The position numbers were made by a program, and so were the translations under genes. Below are positions 51,601-59,608 of a stretch of 64,000 nucleotides of DNA, piece by piece. Below the pieces are notes generated by a model. That model ran no database searches and had not been told where the DNA came from. It saw nothing but the letters and a program-made list of their open reading frames with translations. Every line of letters starts with the position of its first letter. Positions within the stretch are counted from its first letter, which is position 1. Origin of the DNA: Lachnospiraceae bacterium (lineage in GTDB: Bacteria; Bacillota; Clostridia; Lachnospirales; Lachnospiraceae); the NCBI GenBank assembly GCA_028689585.1, contig JAQVCW010000012.1:1-64000 (forward strand). The letters run 5' to 3'.

Positions 51601-52674
51601 ATGAATAAGAAATTAATGAGCGCTGCTATGGCAGCTACGATGGTTGCTTCCATGGCAATTGGAACTACTGCATTTGCAGAAGGCGAGACCGTAGGTATTC
51701 TGATGCCGACCCAGTCATCTGAGAGATGGATCAATGATGGAGCTAACATGAAAGCTCAGTTGGAAGAAAAAGGTTATACCGTTGAACTGCAGTATGCAGA
51801 GGATGATACTGCACAGCAGGTATCTCAGTTGGAGAACTACGTTGGTAAAGGTGTTAACTGTCTGGTTATCGCAGCAATCGACTCTGACGTACTGGTAAAT
51901 GCAGAGGCTCAGGCAAAAGAAGCCGGCATTCCTATTATCGCATATGACCGTCTTCTGATGAACACGGATGCAGTTTCCTATTATGCTACTTTCGATAACA
52001 GAGGCGTAGGACAGGTTATCGGTCAGTATATCAAAGATACCAAGGATCTGGAAGCAGCACGCAAAGCCGGCGAGAGCTACACCATTGAATTCTTCATGGG
52101 TTCACCGGATGATAACAATGCTCTGTTCCTGTACAATGGTGTTATGGATGTTCTTCAGGAGTACCTGGATGACGGAACTCTGGTTTGCAAATCCGGCAGA
52201 GTTTCTTTCGAAGATACCTGTATCCTGAGATGGGATCAGCAGACTGCACAGTCCAACTGTGAAAATATCCTGACTGCCAACTATGCAGACGAGGATCTGG
52301 ATATTGCATGTACCGCATTTGACGGTTTTGCTTATGGCGTAAAGGCTGCTCTTCAGGGCGCTGGATATACCGAAGAAAACTGGCCGCTGGTAACTGGTCA
52401 GGACTCTGAAGTTATGGCTACCAAGAACATCATCAATGGAACACAGACCATGTCTATCTACAAAGATACCCGTCTCCTGGCTTCTAAAGCAGTTACCATG
52501 GTAGACGCAGTTCTTCAGGGAACCGAACCGGAAATCAATGATACCGAGCAGTACAACAATGGTGTCATCACTGTTCCTACTTATATGTGTACTCCTGTAG
52601 CAGTAGATCAGAGCAATTATCAGGAAATCCTGATTGATGGCGGATACTACACCGAGGATCAGTTGGCTCAGTAA
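51601..52674 (+). CDS. chvE: Multiple-sugar ABC transporter substrate-binding protein (ChvE-like)
   Basis: A 357-residue exported binding protein of the ChvE/XylF family. The signal peptide ends near AFA-EG at residue 26 with no lipobox cysteine. ILMPTQSSERWINDGANM is typical of ChvE ligand strands. AAGGAGG precedes the ATG. A strong terminator-like hairpin follows, so it will be made in excess of the ATPase and permease. An arabinose-like ligand is inferred from the AraR operator and araA downstream. Confidence 0.92.
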   Translation: MNKKLMSAAMAATMVASMAIGTTAFAEGETVGILMPTQSSERWINDGANMKAQLEEKGYTVELQYAEDDTAQQVSQLENYVGKGVNCLVIAAIDSDVLVNAEAQAKEAGIPIIAYDRLLMNTDAVSYYATFDNRGVGQVIGQYIKDTKDLEAARKAGESYTIEFFMGSPDDNNALFLYNGVMDVLQEYLDDGTLVCKSGRVSFEDTCILRWDQQTAQSNCENILTANYADEDLDIACTAFDGFAYGVKAALQGAGYTEENWPLVTGQDSEVMATKNIINGTQTMSIYKDTRLLASKAVTMVDAVLQGTEPEINDTEQYNNGVITVPTYMCTPVAVDQSNYQEILIDGGYYTEDQLAQ

Positions 52675-52721
52675 TTGACCGGCAGGACTACAGAATTGTG
52701 AACTAAGATAAAAACCGGAAT

Positions 52722-52752
52722 GGGCGGCGGGATAATCCGCCGCCCGTTTTTT
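52722..52752 (+). terminator. Intercistronic terminator/attenuator
   Basis: GGGCGGCGG and CCGCCGCCC form a 9 bp G/C-only stem with a GATAAT loop and GTTTTTTG tail, between binding-protein and ATPase genes. Confidence 0.88.
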
Positions 52753-52847
52753 GTTGTCCATACGCCTGTTTTGGGCGGGAAACAATAAGCTGCTGTTCAC
52801 ACAGCACTATGACGTAAAAATAAAGAGAAAAGGAGTGGGGAAAAGGC

Positions 52848-54404
52848 ATGTCTGAAATTATTTTGGAAATGAACCACATTACAAAGGCATTTTCCGGCGT
52901 AAAAGCTCTGGATGACGTGAATTTGAAGGTCAAAAGGGGCGAAATCCATGCACTGTGCGGTGAAAATGGAGCAGGAAAATCAACTCTGATGAATGTACTT
53001 TCCGGTGTATATCCTTTTGGCAGTTATGAAGGGGATATCGTCTACAAGGGCGAAGCCTGTAAGTTTCATCAGATCAAAGACAGTGAAAACAAAGGTATTG
53101 TTATTATCCATCAGGAACTGGCGCTGAGCCCGTATCTGTCCATTGCGGAAAATGTATTTATGGGGAATGAACAGACCTCGATGAAAGGCTTCATCAATTG
53201 GACGGCTACCAGAAGCCGTGCCAAAGAAGCATTGTCCCATGTGGGGCTGGAAAACGAAAATCTGAATGCACCGGTAAACTCACTTGGCGTTGGAAAACAG
53301 CAGTTGATTGAGATTGCAAAAGCAATGGCAAAAAATGTGGAACTGCTGATCCTCGATGAGCCTACTGCCGCATTGAATGATGAAGAGTCACAGCAGCTTC
53401 TGGAAATTATGCTGGAGCTGAAGAAAAAGGGAGTTACCTGCATTATTATTTCTCATAAATTAAATGAGATCAGTTATGTAGCGGATTCCATCACCATTAT
53501 CCGGGATGGAAAAACCATCGAAACGCTGAAAAAGGGCGTGGATGAATGGTCCGAAGACCGTATCATCAAGGGCATGGTAGGACGTGAGATGAACAACCGC
53601 TATCCGCTGAGAGAGAATTGCCCGATCGGTGATATCGTTATGGAAGTGAAGGACTGGAATGTATATCATCCGGAGATCGCAGATAAGAAGGTCCTCAAGA
53701 ACATCAACCTGAAGGTCCGTGCAGGTGAGGTTGTGGGCCTGGCAGGTCTGATGGGAGCCGGACGTACGGAATTTGCCATGAGTCTGTTTGGTCATTCCTA
53801 TGGACAGAAGATAACCGGGGAAGTTTACATGCATGGACAGAAGGTCAGCACGAAGACCGTAAAGGATGCCATTGACAACAAGATCGCATATACGTCTGAG
53901 GACAGAAAGACCTACGGCCTGGTTCTGATCGACGATATCAAGCACAATATGACCATGGCGGCGCTTCGCAGGTATTACGCAAAGGGCCAGATCGTGGATA
54001 AGAACAAAGAGAATATACAGGCGGAAGAATATAAAAAGCTGATCAATGTAAAGGCCACTTCCATCAATCAGGCAGTGGGTTCTTTGTCCGGCGGCAATCA
54101 GCAGAAGGTGGTTCTGGCAAAGTGGATGATGACACAGCCGGATGTGCTGATTCTGGATGAGCCGACCCGTGGTATCGATGTCGGCGCAAAATACGAAATT
54201 TACTGCGCAATCAATGACCTGGCAAAACAGGGAAAGGCAGTTATTGTCATTTCTTCTGAGATGCAGGAGATCATTGGAACCTGTGATCGTGCATATGTGA
54301 TTAATGAGGGAAGAATCGCAGGGGAACTGGATAAACAGGAGCTGAGCCAGGAAACGATTATGAAATGTATTATGGACAGCAATGCGAAAGGAGAAGAGGA
54401 GTAA
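52848..54404 (+). CDS. gguA: Multiple-sugar ABC transporter ATP-binding protein (GguA-like)
   Basis: A 518-residue double ATPase (GguA/MmsA/XylG type). Domain 1 has CGENGAGKST near residue 36 and LILDEPTAAL near 168. Domain 2 has LMGAGRTEF near 303, LSGGNQQKVV near 408 and LILDEPTRGID near 430. It lies after a terminator and overlaps the permease gene at its stop codon (TAATG). Confidence 0.93.
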   Translation: MSEIILEMNHITKAFSGVKALDDVNLKVKRGEIHALCGENGAGKSTLMNVLSGVYPFGSYEGDIVYKGEACKFHQIKDSENKGIVIIHQELALSPYLSIAENVFMGNEQTSMKGFINWTATRSRAKEALSHVGLENENLNAPVNSLGVGKQQLIEIAKAMAKNVELLILDEPTAALNDEESQQLLEIMLELKKKGVTCIIISHKLNEISYVADSITIIRDGKTIETLKKGVDEWSEDRIIKGMVGREMNNRYPLRENCPIGDIVMEVKDWNVYHPEIADKKVLKNINLKVRAGEVVGLAGLMGAGRTEFAMSLFGHSYGQKITGEVYMHGQKVSTKTVKDAIDNKIAYTSEDRKTYGLVLIDDIKHNMTMAALRRYYAKGQIVDKNKENIQAEEYKKLINVKATSINQAVGSLSGGNQQKVVLAKWMMTQPDVLILDEPTRGIDVGAKYEIYCAINDLAKQGKAVIVISSEMQEIIGTCDRAYVINEGRIAGELDKQELSQETIMKCIMDSNAKGEEE

Positions 54405-55576
54405 TGGAGACGAAGAAGAAAAATGTTAATCTTGATCTGAAATCTTTGGGTATGATTGCAGCACTGATTATTATTTTCATTATATTTTATGTAATTACAA
54501 AGGGAGCAAATGCAACACCTACCAATATCAATAACCTGATCATGCAGAATGGCTACATTATTGTGCTGGCAACCGGTATGCTGCTTTGTGTATTGACCGG
54601 TAACATCGACCTTGGTGTGGGCTCCGTCGTAGCGCTGAGCGCTGCCTGTGCAGGCAAGCTGGTGATTGAGCAGGGATTTGCAATTCCTCTGGCATGGCTG
54701 GTGGCTCTGCTGATCGGTCTGGCAGTGGGCCTGTTCGCAGGTTTCTTTATCGCGTATCTGGAGATACCTCCTTTCGTAGTGACGCTGGCTACCATGCTGA
54801 TGGGCCGCGGACTTACCTATACTCTGCTGAAAGCGCAGACAGTAGGACCTCTGCCGGAAAGCTATACCGCCATCGGTACCGGCTTTGTGCCAAATATTAC
54901 CATCGATTTTGCAGGCGGAACACTGGATCTGGTGTGTGTGATCGTAGCGGCAATCATTACGGTCGGCCTGATTTATTCTGAAATTAATCATATCAAAACA
55001 AATAATAAATATGGCTTTGCCAATGTGGTTCGGTGGCAGATGATCGCCCGCGATGTGGTTATCCTGGCACTGGTATGGTTCTTCTTTATCAAACTGGGAC
55101 AGTATCATGGAATTCCGGTACAGTTGGTGGTAGTAGGGGTTATCGTAGCAATTTACCACCTGGTGACCAGCCAGACCGTAGCAGGCCGTCAGATCTATGC
55201 ACTGGGCGGCAATGCAAAGGCAGCCAGACTTTCCGGTATCAATACGAAAAAAGTATTTTTCTGGATCTATGTGAACATGGGCGTTTTGGCAGCGGTAGCC
55301 GGCATTATCCTTTCCGCACGTCAGGGTGCAGCGAACCCGAAGATGGGGGATGGTATCGAGATGGATGCAATCGCTTCCTGTTATATCGGCGGAGCGGCAG
55401 CAGCCGGCGGTGTAGGTACAATTATCGGAGCCGTCGTAGGTGCTCTGGTTATGGGTGTGCTGAACAATGGTATGTCCATGTGCGGTTTGTCAACTGATTT
55501 TCAGAAGGTTGTAAAGGGTGCCGTGCTCCTTGGCGCCGTTGTACTTGATGTAACGACAAAGAAAAAGAAATCCTGA
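54404..55576 (+). CDS. gguB: Multiple-sugar ABC transporter permease (GguB-like)
   Basis: A 390-residue membrane protein of the XylH/GguB type, longer than RbsC because of an extra loop. LLCVLTGNIDLGVGSVVAL near residue 60 and GNAKAARLSGI near 275 are family motifs. ATG 54404 follows GAAGAGGAG; a longer frame from 54365 reads into the ATPase gene. The stop overlaps the araR start (TGATG). Confidence 0.92.
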   Translation: METKKKNVNLDLKSLGMIAALIIIFIIFYVITKGANATPTNINNLIMQNGYIIVLATGMLLCVLTGNIDLGVGSVVALSAACAGKLVIEQGFAIPLAWLVALLIGLAVGLFAGFFIAYLEIPPFVVTLATMLMGRGLTYTLLKAQTVGPLPESYTAIGTGFVPNITIDFAGGTLDLVCVIVAAIITVGLIYSEINHIKTNNKYGFANVVRWQMIARDVVILALVWFFFIKLGQYHGIPVQLVVVGVIVAIYHLVTSQTVAGRQIYALGGNAKAARLSGINTKKVFFWIYVNMGVLAAVAGIILSARQGAANPKMGDGIEMDAIASCYIGGAAAAGGVGTIIGAVVGALVMGVLNNGMSMCGLSTDFQKVVKGAVLLGAVVLDVTTKKKKS

Positions 55577-56724
55577 TGGAAGCTTCCATGACAAAGACAG
55601 CAAAGTATCAGCAGATTGTAGACTGGATACAGGAAAGACTGGACTCCGGCGAATTGAGGAGCGGCGACAGACTGGAGCCAGAAAAGGAAATCGGTGCCAG
55701 ATTCGGTATCAGCCGTCAGACCGTGCGCCATGCTCTGAGCCTGCTGGCTCAGGAAGGTGTACTGGAGACGGTTCACGGAAGCGGCAGTTATGTAAAAGAC
55801 AACAAAGAGCAATACCAGCAGAAAGCGGTGCTTTCCAGCACGGTAACAATTATCAGTTCCTACGTGGATGGATACATATTTCCCCGTATTCTCCGGTCTA
55901 TGGTAGAGACATTGGAGCGATTGGGCTATGGAGCCCGGATTATGTTTACCGGCAACCAGGTGGAAACAGAACGAAGACTTTTGAAACGCCTTATTGAGGA
56001 GGAGAGCAGGGATCCGATGATAGTGGAACCTGTCATGAGCGGTCTGCCAAATCCGAATCTGAAGTATTACAGAGAGCTGCAACAGAGAGGAATACCAATA
56101 CTCTTTTTTCACAGCTTTTACCCGGAACTGAATCTGCCCCATGTGAGCATGGATGATGTGGAAGCGGGAAGAATAGCCACAGAATATCTGATCTCACAGG
56201 GACATACCAGAATCGCGGGCGTGTTCAAGGCGGATGACGGACAGGGCAAGTACCGTTATAAGGGATATATTTGTGCCCTGTACCGTGCGGAGATAGCGAT
56301 TTGCGAAGAACGTATCTGCTGGATCGATACGGTGGAGCAGAAATTGCTGACCAGGGAATATGAACGGTTACTGAAACGGCTCAGGGGCTGTACGGCCTGC
56401 CTTTGTTATAATGATGAAGTGGCTCACAGCCTGACCGAGATCTGTATCAAACAGGGAATCCGCATTCCGGAGGATCTGTCAATTATCAGTATCGATAATT
56501 CCGAACTGGCAAAGCTGAATCCGGTTCCTCTGACTTCCATGGTGCATCCGATGGAGGTCATGGGAGTGAGAACAGCCGAAAATCTGGTGCATCTGATCAA
56601 GGATCCGGAATTTAATGCTACTTATGAATTTGTACCTGAAATAAAAATAAGATCCTCTGTGATGCCGGTCACACCGGAAACGGAGGATGAGGCAGCGTCA
56701 GCCCATTTGCGTAAGCAAATTTAG
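55576..56724 (+). CDS. araR: AraR-like regulator (GntR DNA-binding domain, LacI-like sensor domain)
   Basis: A 382-residue repressor: a GntR winged helix at residues 8-75 (ARFGISRQTVRHALSLLAQE) and a periplasmic-binding-protein-like effector domain at about 85-365, the same unusual combination as Bacillus AraR, which responds to L-arabinose. It lies inside the arabinose operon and the operator at 51558 fits. The last nine codons and the stop lie in an A-type hairpin repeat (56696-56742), so the true C-terminus (after VTPETEDEA) has been replaced or extended by repeat sequence. ATG 55588 is a possible alternative start. Confidence 0.9.
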   Translation: MEASMTKTAKYQQIVDWIQERLDSGELRSGDRLEPEKEIGARFGISRQTVRHALSLLAQEGVLETVHGSGSYVKDNKEQYQQKAVLSSTVTIISSYVDGYIFPRILRSMVETLERLGYGARIMFTGNQVETERRLLKRLIEEESRDPMIVEPVMSGLPNPNLKYYRELQQRGIPILFFHSFYPELNLPHVSMDDVEAGRIATEYLISQGHTRIAGVFKADDGQGKYRYKGYICALYRAEIAICEERICWIDTVEQKLLTREYERLLKRLRGCTACLCYNDEVAHSLTEICIKQGIRIPEDLSIISIDNSELAKLNPVPLTSMVHPMEVMGVRTAENLVHLIKDPEFNATYEFVPEIKIRSSVMPVTPETEDEAASAHLRKQI

Positions 56725-56742
56725 AATGGGCTGATGTTCCAA
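56696..56742 (+). repeat. A-type hairpin repeat overlapping the araR 3-prime end
   Basis: GTCAGCCCATTTGC...GCAAATTTAGAATGGGCTGATGTTCC forms a hairpin. Its TAG is the stop codon of araR, and it ends just before the AGGAGG of araA. Confidence 0.88.
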
Positions 56743-56759
56743 TACAGGAGGAAAGACAG

Positions 56760-58247
56760 ATGAAGAATTACAAGTTTTGGTTTGCTACAGGTTCTCAGGA
56801 TCTGTATGGGGATGAGTGCCTGAGAAAAGTGGCAGAGCATTCCAGGAAAATTGTGGATGCCTTGAATCAGTCAGGCGTACTTCCTTATGAAATCATATGG
56901 AAGCCTACCCTGATCACCAACGAACTGATCCGCAAAACCTTTCATGAAGCGAATGCAGACGAAGAGTGCGCAGGGGTAATTACCTGGATGCATACGTTTT
57001 CTCCGGCAAAATCCTGGATTCTGGGACTGCAGGAATACAGAAAACCACTGATGCATTTTCACACCCAGTTTAATCAGGAAATTCCATACGATACGATTGA
57101 TATGGATTTTATGAATGAAAACCAGTCTGCTCATGGAGACCGTGAATACGGACATATCGTGACCCGCATGGGCATTGAACGCAAGGTGGCAGTGGGACAC
57201 TGGTCTGATCCGGCGGTGCAGGAAAAGATAGCATCCTGGATGCGTACCGCAGTGGGCATCATGGAAAGCAGCCATATCCGTGTAATGCGTGTGGCGGATA
57301 ATATGCGTAATGTGGCGGTGACAGAGGGTGACAAGGTAGAAGCACAGATTAAATTCGGCTGGGAGATTGATGCATATCCGGTCAACGAGATCGCGGAATC
57401 AGTCGCTGCCGTATCCGAGGCGGATACCAATACGCTGGTAGAGGAATATTACCAGAAATATCAGATTCTGCTGGAAGGCAGAGAGGAAAAGGAATTTCGG
57501 AAACATGTGGCAGTGCAGGCGAAGATCGAGCTTGGTTTCGAACGTTTTCTGCAGGAGAAAAATTATCAGGCAATCGTAACGCATTTTGGAGATCTGGGTG
57601 CGCTGCAGCAGCTTCCGGGCCTGGCAATCCAGCGTCTGATGGAAAAGGGCTATGGATTTGGCGGAGAAGGTGACTGGAAAACAGCAGCCATGGTACGCCT
57701 GATGAAGATCATGACGGCAGGCAAAAAGGATGCAAAGGGTACCTCCTTTATGGAAGATTATACCTACAATCTGGTTCCAGGAAAAGAAGGCATTCTGCAG
57801 GCACATATGCTGGAGGTATGCCCGTCGATTTCCGATGGACCGATCAGCATCAAGGTCAATCCGCTGTCCATGGGTGACAGAGAAGATCCGGCCCGCCTGG
57901 TATTTACGGCAAAGACCGGTCCTGCAATCGCCACTTCACTGATCGATCTGGGGAATCGTTTCCGCCTGATCATCAATGAGGTGGACTGCAAAAAGACAGA
58001 ACAGGCGATGCCAAAACTTCCGGTAGCTACCGCATTCTGGACACCGCAGCCGGATCTGCTCACCGGTGCCGAGGCATGGATCCTGGCAGGCGGCGCACAT
58101 CATACCGCATTCTCCTACGATCTGACCGCAGAGCAGATGGGAGACTGGGCAGCGGCTATGGATATCGAAGCGGTGTACATCGACAAAGATACCACGATCC
58201 GCAGCTTTAAAAATGAGTTAAAATGGAATTCGGTTTATTACAGATGA
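56760..58247 (+). CDS. araA: L-arabinose isomerase
   Basis: A 495-residue cytoplasmic enzyme that isomerises L-arabinose to L-ribulose with Mn2+. Full family length and motifs are visible: FWFATGSQDLYG at the start, MHTFSPAKSWI near residue 77, the metal-site GFGGEGDWKTAAMVR near 300 and LEVCPSISDGP near 350. AGGAGG precedes the ATG. AraB (kinase) and AraD (epimerase) are not in the window. Confidence 0.97.
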   Translation: MKNYKFWFATGSQDLYGDECLRKVAEHSRKIVDALNQSGVLPYEIIWKPTLITNELIRKTFHEANADEECAGVITWMHTFSPAKSWILGLQEYRKPLMHFHTQFNQEIPYDTIDMDFMNENQSAHGDREYGHIVTRMGIERKVAVGHWSDPAVQEKIASWMRTAVGIMESSHIRVMRVADNMRNVAVTEGDKVEAQIKFGWEIDAYPVNEIAESVAAVSEADTNTLVEEYYQKYQILLEGREEKEFRKHVAVQAKIELGFERFLQEKNYQAIVTHFGDLGALQQLPGLAIQRLMEKGYGFGGEGDWKTAAMVRLMKIMTAGKKDAKGTSFMEDYTYNLVPGKEGILQAHMLEVCPSISDGPISIKVNPLSMGDREDPARLVFTAKTGPAIATSLIDLGNRFRLIINEVDCKKTEQAMPKLPVATAFWTPQPDLLTGAEAWILAGGAHHTAFSYDLTAEQMGDWAAAMDIEAVYIDKDTTIRSFKNELKWNSVYYR

Positions 58248-58308
58248 GATTTTCCCTCCCGGACCGTTTATATTGGCCGGCTGGACTCATCTGCATACAT
58301 CTCAGCGG

Positions 58309-58397
58309 GGCTGTAAAATAAGTCCCTAATTAGAAATCGCCAGTTCCGACAAATGTCGGTGCCGGCGATTCTTTTTTTAGGGACTTATTTTACAGCC
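58309..58397. terminator. Large bidirectional terminator hairpin
   Basis: GTAAAATAAGTCCCTAA and TTAGGGACTTATTTTAC are perfect arms, around an inner AATCGCC/GGCGATT and CCGACAAATGTCGG. It lies between convergent araA and the pilin-like gene. Confidence 0.88.
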
Positions 58398-58409
58398 ACT
58401 TCTCCGGGC

Positions 58410-59333
58410 TTAAACAGTCAACTTGATCCATTGATTATCATTACGCACAGCTTCTAAATCTAAGTTATTATCTTTCACATATGCAGAATCCGGTATCGAA
58501 TTATCTTGCTGGCCGTTTACATGCACGTAGTAATCTTGTCCGTCATAGATAATATAGGCATTGGCACTATAGGCAGAGGTGCCAGCCAGGGCGGAGGCAT
58601 CAGTTAGGTTAGGATTTTTTGTTGCCGAGGAAGCAATCATACAATATCCTCCGCCGTTCACGCTGACCGGCTTCCAGGTAAGACCTTGTGAAAGAATATT
58701 ATTTGCCCTAGTACCGAAATGATTTTTGTAAGCTTCTGTTATGGCATCCCCTATAGGCGGAAATGTGTAATTAGGGTTGTCCTTTTTCAGGCTGGCGACC
58801 ACCTCTTTCCAGTAAGTACCGGTGACACCTTTGATAACCTGCTGCAGGCTGCTGCTCTCCGATGAAATTCCGCCGGGCGCTTCGTCTCCCACCAGATACC
58901 TTGGCTCCCGGTCAGCCTTGTAGGAGACAATAGTTCCGTCAGAAGCTTTATAATAGAGCTCATAGACAGTCAGACTACTGTCAGATAACTCCAAAGAGAT
59001 AATACTACCATCCACGTCTGCCAGGGTCAGGATTGCCTGTTCTGTATCAGGATCGGGGAAGGCGTCTGCGGTGTCAGCAGAGAGACTGCCGGAGGCATAC
59101 TGCTCGACAATGACCGTGGTCGTGGCGTTGACGCACTCTCGGGCCTCCAGGATATATCTTGCCTGCCGGCTCTTATCGATATAGCCAAGGAGGGCGGGAA
59201 CCAGTATGGCAGCCAGAACAGCCAGAATCACCAGAACCACAATCAGCTCAACAAGGGTAAAGCCTTTTTTTCGGGCAGTATTTTTATATTTTTTAAGGGC
59301 AGCAAAAATGCTGAATCGTAAGGCGCTATCCAT
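58410..59333 (-). CDS. Type IV pilin-like (prepilin N-terminal methylation domain) protein
   Basis: A 307-residue protein with a 24-residue basic leader ending KKG, then FTLVELIVVLVILAVLAAIL, the prepilin-peptidase site and hydrophobic helix of type IV pilins and pseudopilins. Glu5 of the mature protein is present. The remaining 250 residues form an unusually long globular domain with an unrecognised fold. No prepilin peptidase, ATPase or other pilus gene is in the window, so it is an orphan. AAGGAG precedes the ATG. Confidence 0.85.
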   Translation of the reverse strand: MDSALRFSIFAALKKYKNTARKKGFTLVELIVVLVILAVLAAILVPALLGYIDKSRQARYILEARECVNATTTVIVEQYASGSLSADTADAFPDPDTEQAILTLADVDGSIISLELSDSSLTVYELYYKASDGTIVSYKADREPRYLVGDEAPGGISSESSSLQQVIKGVTGTYWKEVVASLKKDNPNYTFPPIGDAITEAYKNHFGTRANNILSQGLTWKPVSVNGGGYCMIASSATKNPNLTDASALAGTSAYSANAYIIYDGQDYYVHVNGQQDNSIPDSAYVKDNNLDLEAVRNDNQWIKLTV

Positions 59334-59407
59334 AATTTTAAATCTCCTTTTTCAACTCAGGAAATAAGAAGCCAAAAACGCTTAAGAAGCCAAAAATGCT
59401 TTCCTTT

Positions 59408-59436
59408 ATCATATAATATTGGCGTGTGAATGTCAA
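59408..59436 (-). promoter_or_regulatory. Promoter of the pilin-like gene
   Basis: On the minus strand TTGACA (59436-59431), 17 bp spacer, TATGAT (59413-59408). A partial A-type repeat lies further upstream (59455-59485), and two copies of AAGAAGCCAAAAA lie in the leader (59368-59397). Confidence 0.75.
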
Positions 59437-59608
59437 ATCCCTCTCGGAGCATCAGTCCATCTTAAATTTGCCTGTGGCAGGCGAAGTACCGGCAAAGAAG
59501 ACACGGGATCTGGAAAATGATATTTCAAATTAATTCTATATTTTAAGTGCCGATTAAGAGTACCTGTGGTAGAATAATAGAAAAATGTAAAACATGAGGA
59601 AATGAAAC

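Noticed and set aside
58309-58397. Riboswitch or structured ncRNA
   Set aside because: Its perfect arms, T-rich ends and position between convergent genes are fully explained by a bidirectional terminator.
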